A stretch of 27,660 nucleotides of DNA from a bacterium (GTDB lineage Bacteria; BMS3Abin14). Both the position numbers and the translations under genes were made by a program. This document shows, in pieces, positions 23,450-27,660 of this stretch (the stretch's first letter is position 1; every line of letters begins with the position of its first letter). The notes beneath the pieces are model-generated. The model saw only the letters and a list, made by a program, of their open reading frames with translations, had not been told where the DNA came from and searched no databases. The stretch lies in the NCBI GenBank assembly GCA_020350725.1, contig CP070719.1, positions 522,463 through 550,122 of the forward strand, in the 5' to 3' direction.

Positions 23450-23608
23450 ATGAGCAAATGGCGCTGTTCGGTATGCGGTTACGTCTACGATCCTGTAGCC
23501 GGTGAGCCCGATGACGGGATAGACCCGGGCACCTCTTTTGACGATCTTCCCGACGATTGGGTTTGCCCCGACTGCGGAGCGGACAAGAGCTTCTTCGAGG
23601 AAGTTTAA
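23450..23608 (+). CDS. Rubredoxin
   Basis: 52 aa, the canonical length. Four Fe ligands are in two CXXC-type knuckles (Cys6/Cys9 in CSVCGY and Cys39/Cys42 in CPDCGA), with the family YVYDP and [11 protein letters not shown] segments. It is a one-iron cytoplasmic electron carrier. ATG 23450 has a full AGGAGGAG SD; the longer frame is not needed. It is the first gene of the operon, with its stop one base before the flavodiiron start. This pairing makes it the probable direct electron donor to that enzyme. Confidence 0.97.
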   Translation: MSKWRCSVCGYVYDPVAGEPDDGIDPGTSFDDLPDDWVCPDCGADKSFFEEV

Positions 23609-23609
23609 T

Positions 23610-24797
23610 ATGAAACCGGTCCAAATGGTTCCGGGGGTCCACTGGACGGGAGTTCTGGACCCCCAGCTTCGAACCTTCGACGTGATCATGCACGCCGATC
23701 ACGGAACGACATACAACTCCTATCTGGTCAAGGGAAGCACCGGCTGCGCCGTCATCGAGACCAACAAGACCAAGTTCAAGGACACCTACCTCGAAAACCT
23801 GGCCTCCCTGGTGGACTTTTCGGAGATCACCCATATCATCGTGAACCACACGGAGCCCGACCACTCGGGCTGTCTGGAGAGCCTGCTCGAGCGGGCCGGG
23901 TCGGCCAAACTCGTCTCGTCCAAGAACGCGGTGCCCCTGATCAAGGCGATCCTCAATCGGGACGTCGAGGTCATGACCGTTGGAGACGGCGACACGCTGG
24001 ACCTCGGCGGAAAGACCCTCAGGTTCATCACCGCCCCCTTCCTTCATTGGCCGGACACGATGTTCACCTATCTGGAGGAGGACGGCATCCTTTTCCCCTG
24101 CGATTTCCTCGGATGCCACTACGCGGACGATCGCCTGTTCAACGACCTCGTGGACGATTTCAGCTATTCCTACGAATACTATTTTCACGTCATCTTCAGG
24201 CCCTTCAAGGAACACGTCCTGAAGGGTCTGGACAAGATCAGGGATCTGCCCATCAGGATGATCGCCCCCAGCCACGGTCCGATCCTCAGGGAGGATCCCT
24301 CCCACTTCACGGACCTATACAGGAAATGGGCTTCCGTACCTGAAGAAAAGGGAAAGCCCAGCCTGATGGTGCTTTACGCCAGCGCCTACGGCAACACCGC
24401 CAGGATGGCCGAGGCCATCGCCGAAGGGGCCAGGGAGGGCGGCATGGAGGTCTCCGTCTTTGACCTGGAGGTTGCCGACCCCATATCGCTCCTTGACAAG
24501 GTGGAGAGCGCCGACGCCCTGGCCGTGGGCAGCCTCACTATTGAAGGTGATGCGGTCAAGCCCGTGTGGGACTTTCTGTCCTCCCTTGCCACACTCAAAC
24601 GGAGGGGCAAAGTGGCGATGTCCTTCGGCTCCTACGGTTGGAGCGGCGAGGCGCCGAGGTTTATCGAGGAACGGCTCAAACAGCTCAGGTTCAAGGTCCC
24701 GGAAGAGAATCTCCGGGTTCAGATGTTCCCCACCGAAGAGGACCTCAAATCCTGTAATGATCTGGGCCGCAGACTCGCTGAATTAGTCGCGGAATGA
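23610..24797 (+). CDS. Flavodiiron protein (rubredoxin:oxygen/NO oxidoreductase)
   Basis: 395 aa, the typical two-domain class A flavodiiron protein. The N-terminal beta-lactamase-like diiron domain carries the ligands His80, Glu82, Asp84 (HTEPDHSG), His146 (FLHWPDT), Asp165 (CDFLG) and His222 (PSHGP). The C-terminal flavodoxin domain starts at about residue 246 with the FMN loop ASAYGNTARM. These soluble enzymes reduce O2 to water and/or NO to N2O with electrons from rubredoxin, protecting anaerobes. Substrate preference cannot be read from the sequence. ATG 23610 follows the rubredoxin stop by one base with GAGGAAG as SD, so the two are translationally coupled. Confidence 0.96.
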   Translation: MKPVQMVPGVHWTGVLDPQLRTFDVIMHADHGTTYNSYLVKGSTGCAVIETNKTKFKDTYLENLASLVDFSEITHIIVNHTEPDHSGCLESLLERAGSAKLVSSKNAVPLIKAILNRDVEVMTVGDGDTLDLGGKTLRFITAPFLHWPDTMFTYLEEDGILFPCDFLGCHYADDRLFNDLVDDFSYSYEYYFHVIFRPFKEHVLKGLDKIRDLPIRMIAPSHGPILREDPSHFTDLYRKWASVPEEKGKPSLMVLYASAYGNTARMAEAIAEGAREGGMEVSVFDLEVADPISLLDKVESADALAVGSLTIEGDAVKPVWDFLSSLATLKRRGKVAMSFGSYGWSGEAPRFIEERLKQLRFKVPEENLRVQMFPTEEDLKSCNDLGRRLAELVAE

Positions 24798-24807
24798 TCT
24801 CGCTGTC

Positions 24808-25536
24808 ATGGTGCTTATCTTTCAGCACGACCCCTTCGAAGGTCCGGGCCTGATCGCCGACATGCTGGAGGGAAGGGGAATCCCCTTTGTAGTTGTCGAG
24901 GCCCACGAGGACGATCCGTTCCCCCTCTCCCCCGCCGGTTACTCCGGCATCGTCTCCCTGGGCGGCCCTATGTCCGCCAATGAGGACCTGTTTTTCCTCA
25001 ACCGGGAGAAGGCTTTCCTTGCCGAGGCGGGGAAAAGGGGGATCCCGATCCTGGGGGTCTGTCTGGGCGCCCAGCTCCTGGCGTCGGCCCTCGGGGCGAG
25101 AATATATCCCGGCGAGAAACCGGAGGTGGGCTGGGGAGAGGTGCGCCTGACCCCGGAGGGAGGACAGGACAGGATCCTGACCGGGGTCGACGATGTTCTG
25201 CCGGTTCTTCACTGGCACGGGGATACCTTTGACCTTCCGAAGGACGCTGTCCTCCTCGCCTCCACGGCCGAGTATCCCCACCAGGCCTTCCGCTGGGGTG
25301 ACAGAGCCTACGGTTTTCAGTTCCACCTGGAGATCAACGAGGAGATGGTGCGCGATTGGGTCAAGGAGGACACGGCCAGGGACGGCGGCCTGATCTCGGA
25401 TCCCGATCCCATACTCTCCGGGGTCAAGGCCCATCTGGCAAAGGTGAATCTGGCCGGATCCATTGTTTTCGGCCGGTTCCTGGACATGACGAGGATGGAA
25501 CCGCCGGGGACAGCCGATACGGTTTTGAGACACTGA
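24808..25536 (+). CDS. Class I glutamine amidotransferase
   Basis: 242 aa. A GATase class I fold with nucleophile Cys85 in GVCLGAQLL and the His173/Glu175 pair in FQFHLEIN, so the catalytic triad is intact. It is a stand-alone glutaminase-type protein similar to GMP-synthase-like amidotransferases, but without the synthetase domain. The substrate that receives ammonia is unknown. It begins 10 bp after the flavodiiron stop and clearly belongs to that operon, yet no link to oxygen defence is evident. No strong SD precedes the ATG, suggesting coupling to upstream translation. Confidence 0.88.
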   Translation: MVLIFQHDPFEGPGLIADMLEGRGIPFVVVEAHEDDPFPLSPAGYSGIVSLGGPMSANEDLFFLNREKAFLAEAGKRGIPILGVCLGAQLLASALGARIYPGEKPEVGWGEVRLTPEGGQDRILTGVDDVLPVLHWHGDTFDLPKDAVLLASTAEYPHQAFRWGDRAYGFQFHLEINEEMVRDWVKEDTARDGGLISDPDPILSGVKAHLAKVNLAGSIVFGRFLDMTRMEPPGTADTVLRH

Positions 25537-25569
25537 ATGGAAAACAATAGAATTCTCAGGAGGTAATAC

Positions 25570-25800
25570 ATGGTCGACAAGGAAAAGATCAAAGAGGTTC
25601 TGGACAAGGTAAGGGTCTCACTGCAGGCGGACGGGGGTGACGCGGAACTGGTGGAGATCACCGACGAGGGTCTTGTGAAGTTGCGGCTCACCGGGGCCTG
25701 TGCCGGTTGTCCCATGTCCCAGATGACCCTGAAGGCGGGCATCGAGCGGGCCCTGAGGGAGCACGTCAGCGAGGAGATCACCGTAGAAGAGGCGGTCTGA
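25570..25800 (+). CDS. Nfu-type Fe-S cluster scaffold (NifU C-terminal domain)
   Basis: 76 aa, a single Nfu domain. It has the CXXC cluster-binding motif CAGC (Cys44, Cys47) followed by [12 protein letters not shown], and the N-terminal helix and [13 protein letters not shown] strand typical of NifU C-terminal proteins. It carries or transfers Fe-S clusters in the cytoplasm. ATG 25570 has an AGGAGG SD. It is 33 bp after the amidotransferase, so probably the last gene of the rubredoxin operon, where it may help repair clusters after oxidative damage. Confidence 0.93.
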   Translation: MVDKEKIKEVLDKVRVSLQADGGDAELVEITDEGLVKLRLTGACAGCPMSQMTLKAGIERALREHVSEEITVEEAV

Positions 25801-25802
25801 GA

Positions 25803-25817
25803 GCGGCCGATGGCCGC
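25803..25817. terminator. Short GC hairpin after nfu, weak terminator candidate
   Basis: GCGGCC (25803-25808) pairs with GGCCGC (25812-25817) across a three-base loop, 3 bp after the nfu stop. No T-tract follows on either strand, so efficient intrinsic termination is doubtful. Confidence 0.3.
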
Positions 25818-25906
25818 AGTTAAAAGGACAAAGCTGAAAGTTCAACGTGATCCGGAAGGGCTGTTTTCCCCCGGCTTTTCCCTTATTCGCTTTTACCTTT
25901 AACCTT

Positions 25907-26404
25907 TTAATCCGTGGTCATTTTTTCCCGGATCTGATAGAGCCTGGCGGCGTGGCCCCGCTCCTGTCGCTCCAGGTCCTCGACTGAGGCCCTGTCCTCG
26001 GGATCCTCTATGATCCGGGCCAGATCCTGGTAGAAGGAAACGGACCGGAGCTCGAAATCGAGCGCCATATCGATGGCCTCCACGGCATCCGACAGGGCTT
26101 CGGCCTTGGCCACGGCGTCCTCCGGATCCTGGAAGATCCTCCGGCTGGCGAAGGCCCTGAGGTAGAGAAGCTCCTGTTCGGAGACCGAGTACTCCACGTT
26201 GCCGTGCTTCTCCAGGGCGGAATCCAGGACATCCTGAAAATCCTTCATGTGCTGGTATTCTGCTGCCTCGAGATATCCAAAGAGCTCCTCGGCCTCCTCG
26301 TTCCGGGCTATCTCCTTGACCCTTTTATAGAAGGCCGCCCCGGATGTCTCGATCTGGATGGCCATCTCGATGATCTCCTTAAGGTTGTACGTCTGGTTCG
26401 CCAT
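25907..26404 (-). CDS. Rubrerythrin-like ferritin-fold diiron protein
   Basis: 165 aa forming a four-helix bundle with diiron ligands Glu19, Glu49/His52 (EYQH), Glu118 (DFELRSVSFY) and Glu148/His151 (ERGH). It matches the ferritin-like/rubrerythrin family but lacks the C-terminal rubredoxin domain of classical rubrerythrin. Such proteins reduce peroxide or store iron. Here it may be served by the rubredoxin of the adjacent convergent operon. ATG 26404 has GAGGGAG about 3-4 nt upstream. Confidence 0.88.
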   Translation of the reverse strand: MANQTYNLKEIIEMAIQIETSGAAFYKRVKEIARNEEAEELFGYLEAAEYQHMKDFQDVLDSALEKHGNVEYSVSEQELLYLRAFASRRIFQDPEDAVAKAEALSDAVEAIDMALDFELRSVSFYQDLARIIEDPEDRASVEDLERQERGHAARLYQIREKMTTD

Positions 26405-26498
26405 GGTCTCCCTCTTTTCAGGACAAGAGCTTCCTACTGATTTGACTTACAGGTTAACATAAAACTTATCCGTCCGAATGCAACCGATAAAAGGTTCG

Positions 26499-27383
26499 AT
26501 GATAATGATCCGCACCGGCAGGATCGCTGCTCTCTTCCAGATACTGCTGCTTATGATCCCCCTCAACGCCTCCGGTGCCAAGGTGAGGGTGACGTGGAAT
26601 CCGGCCGCCGTCCATCGCGGCGCCGTTGTTCCCCTCAGAGTGGAATTTCCCGGCGATCTCTACCGTGTCGAGGCGGTGGTCGGAGGTGAGCGTTTTCCTC
26701 TGATCCCGTCACCGCAGGGAGGGCAGGTGGCCCTCGTCGGTATCGATCTCGACCATCAGGGCGACACCCTTCCCGTACTATTCCGACTGCGGCCCTACGG
26801 CAGCAGGGAGCCGCGGGACCTCGTCGCTGAACTCAGGATCCGGGAGAAGGATTTCACCAGCCAGTCCCTCTCCCTGCCCACCGGCATGGTGGACCTGGAC
26901 AGGGAGAAGCAGCGGCGGGTGAGCCGGGACTCGGTGAGGACGAAGGAGGCTCTCAGGGCGAGGGCGAAGGAGCGCTACTGGTCCGCCGGCTTCGCCAGGC
27001 CGGCCGAGGGAAGGGTATCGACCTTCTTCGGCACGGCCAGGGTGCTCAACAGGGTACCCCGCTCCCCCCATCGGGGTGTGGACATCGCCGCGCCGAGGGG
27101 GTCCCCTGTCAAATCGGCCAACTCCGGGGTGGTGACCCTGGTGGGAGACCTGTTCCTGTCGGGCAGGACGGTGGTGGTTGACCACGGCTGGGGCGTCTCG
27201 ACGCTCTACGCCCACCTGGACACGATTACGGTGAGGGAGGGGCAGTTCGTCCGGAGGGGAGAGCTCCTGGGGACCGTGGGCTCCACCGGACGGGCCACCG
27301 GGCCCCATCTTCACTTCGGCGCCTTCATCCGGGGGGCGAACGTCGATCCGCTGCAGCTGATCAGGGCCACCGCGGGATTTTGA
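26499..27383 (+). CDS. Exported M23-family peptidoglycan endopeptidase
   Basis: 294 aa from the chosen start. A signal peptide (about 1-25, ending NASGA) is followed by an Ig-like N-terminal domain (about 27-120), a helical linker and a LytM/M23 catalytic domain (about 170-285). The zinc ligands and catalytic His are intact: His191/Asp195 in HRGVD, His239 in YAHLD, and His270/His272 in PHLHFG. It is a periplasmic metallo-endopeptidase that cuts peptide cross-links, or an activator if regulated. ATG 26499 has AAAGG 4 nt upstream. ATG 26478 is in frame but lacks an SD, and ATG 26505 is also possible. Divergent from the ferritin-like gene. Confidence 0.9.
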   Translation: MIMIRTGRIAALFQILLLMIPLNASGAKVRVTWNPAAVHRGAVVPLRVEFPGDLYRVEAVVGGERFPLIPSPQGGQVALVGIDLDHQGDTLPVLFRLRPYGSREPRDLVAELRIREKDFTSQSLSLPTGMVDLDREKQRRVSRDSVRTKEALRARAKERYWSAGFARPAEGRVSTFFGTARVLNRVPRSPHRGVDIAAPRGSPVKSANSGVVTLVGDLFLSGRTVVVDHGWGVSTLYAHLDTITVREGQFVRRGELLGTVGSTGRATGPHLHFGAFIRGANVDPLQLIRATAGF

Positions 27384-27405
27384 AACAAATTCCTGAAAGA
27401 TAGAT

Positions 27406-27615
27406 CCCAGTTCACCGTTCCCGGTTTGGAAACCAGTGATTCGTGACTCGTGATTAGTGATTCGGCTTTTTCCCCGCGTCCCCGCGTCCGCTTCTCGCCT
27501 GCCCTGAGCCTGTCGAAGGGCCCCCTCTCCCTATCGCCCATGCGCCCCCTCGTGATGGGCTTAGTCCCCGCGTCTGCTAGGTTCCCCTCTGGACGCTGGC
27601 CTCTGGACTCTGGAC
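27406..27615 (-). repeat. Heptamer repeat island G
   Basis: This island is in reverse orientation. It reads CAGTTCACCGTTCCCGGTTTGGAAACC, then GTGATTC/GTGACTC/GTGATTA/GTGATTC, CCCCGCGT repeats, a CCTGAGCCTGTCGAAGGG motif, CGCCC words, and finally GGACGCT/GGCCTCT/GGACTCT/GGAC. Reverse-complemented, the module order matches islands C-F. No gene is seen from 27384 to about 27626. Confidence 0.88.
27503..27520. repeat. CCTGAGCCTGTCGAAGGG dispersed motif
   Basis: This 18-bp word belongs to a widely dispersed bacterial intergenic motif (reverse complement CCCTTCGACAGGCTCAGG). A disrupted relative, GAGCTTGTC...CGAAGGG with extra bases between, lies at about 3790-3820 in the trkA-cytochrome gap. Confidence 0.5.
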
Positions 27616-27626
27616 TATCTCTTCAC

Positions 27627-27660
27627 CTACTCCTCTTCTTCCTCCCTGGCCATCTCCTCC
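27627..27660 (-). CDS. Possible C-terminus of a gene entering from the right edge
   Basis: Read on the minus strand, the last bases encode EEMAREEEEE followed by TAG at 27627-27629, right after the island ends. An acidic tail is plausible for a protein end, but eleven codons cannot prove a gene. Confidence 0.22.
   Translation of the reverse strand, partial: EEMAREEEEE

Noticed and set aside
1-27660. tRNA, rRNA, transposase, integrase or prophage genes
   Set aside because: None seen on either strand in the open frames or in the gaps.

Overview
The window is GC-rich, densely coded and has no tRNA, rRNA, CRISPR array, transposase or phage gene that I can see. The gene set is multiheme c-type cytochromes with an outer-membrane barrel, a flavodiiron protein with rubredoxin, a rubrerythrin-like protein, a sigma54 activator and Hanks kinase/FHA signalling. 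It suggests an anaerobic, diderm, metal- or electrode-respiring bacterium of the Deltaproteobacteria/Desulfobacterota type. That placement is inferred from gene content, not from a marker gene.

Layout. (1) 104-3311, minus strand: K+ uptake genes trkA and trkH, then a small membrane ORF whose 3' end runs into a 15-bp tandem repeat. (2) 4075-12404, plus strand: a porin-cytochrome electron conduit. It consists of a decaheme MtrA/DmsE-like lipoprotein, a beta-barrel, a periplasmic ABC_sub_bind-type binding protein, a methyl-accepting chemotaxis protein and a large multiheme lipoprotein. A candidate sigma70 promoter and structured leader lie upstream. A small coiled-coil membrane protein follows and ends at a strong terminator. 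(3) 12950-18392, minus strand: a phospho-signalling cluster made of a zinc-ribbon/FHA protein, a membrane FHA/VWA protein, an FHA protein, a Ser/Thr kinase with a PEGA domain, and a LysM/TPR-like exported protein. A TGGC-N7-TTGC sigma54 promoter candidate lies upstream of the first gene. (4) 18393-23449: four isolated genes or gene pairs separated by repeat islands: an 83-aa Cys-containing protein, an FHA-sigma54 activator, a small membrane protein and a nucleoside-recognition membrane protein. (5) 23450-25800, plus strand: an oxidative/nitrosative stress operon of rubredoxin, flavodiiron protein, class I glutamine amidotransferase and Nfu-type Fe-S scaffold. A ferritin-like diiron protein on the minus strand and an M23 peptidase follow.

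Three things stand out. First, the electron conduit has a chemoreceptor and a solute-binding protein between its porin and its outer cytochrome genes, which suggests sensing tied to extracellular respiration. Three of its proteins carry expanded CX3CH or CX5CH motifs. Second, the FHA/kinase cluster, its sigma54 promoter candidate and the nearby FHA-sigma54 activator could form one phosphorylation-to-transcription circuit. Third, at least six intergenic islands are built from short runs of different heptanucleotide repeats in a conserved module order. They resemble the cyanobacterial STRR repeats in style but not in sequence, and they separate the genes of 18.4-23.4 kb like spacers between cassettes.
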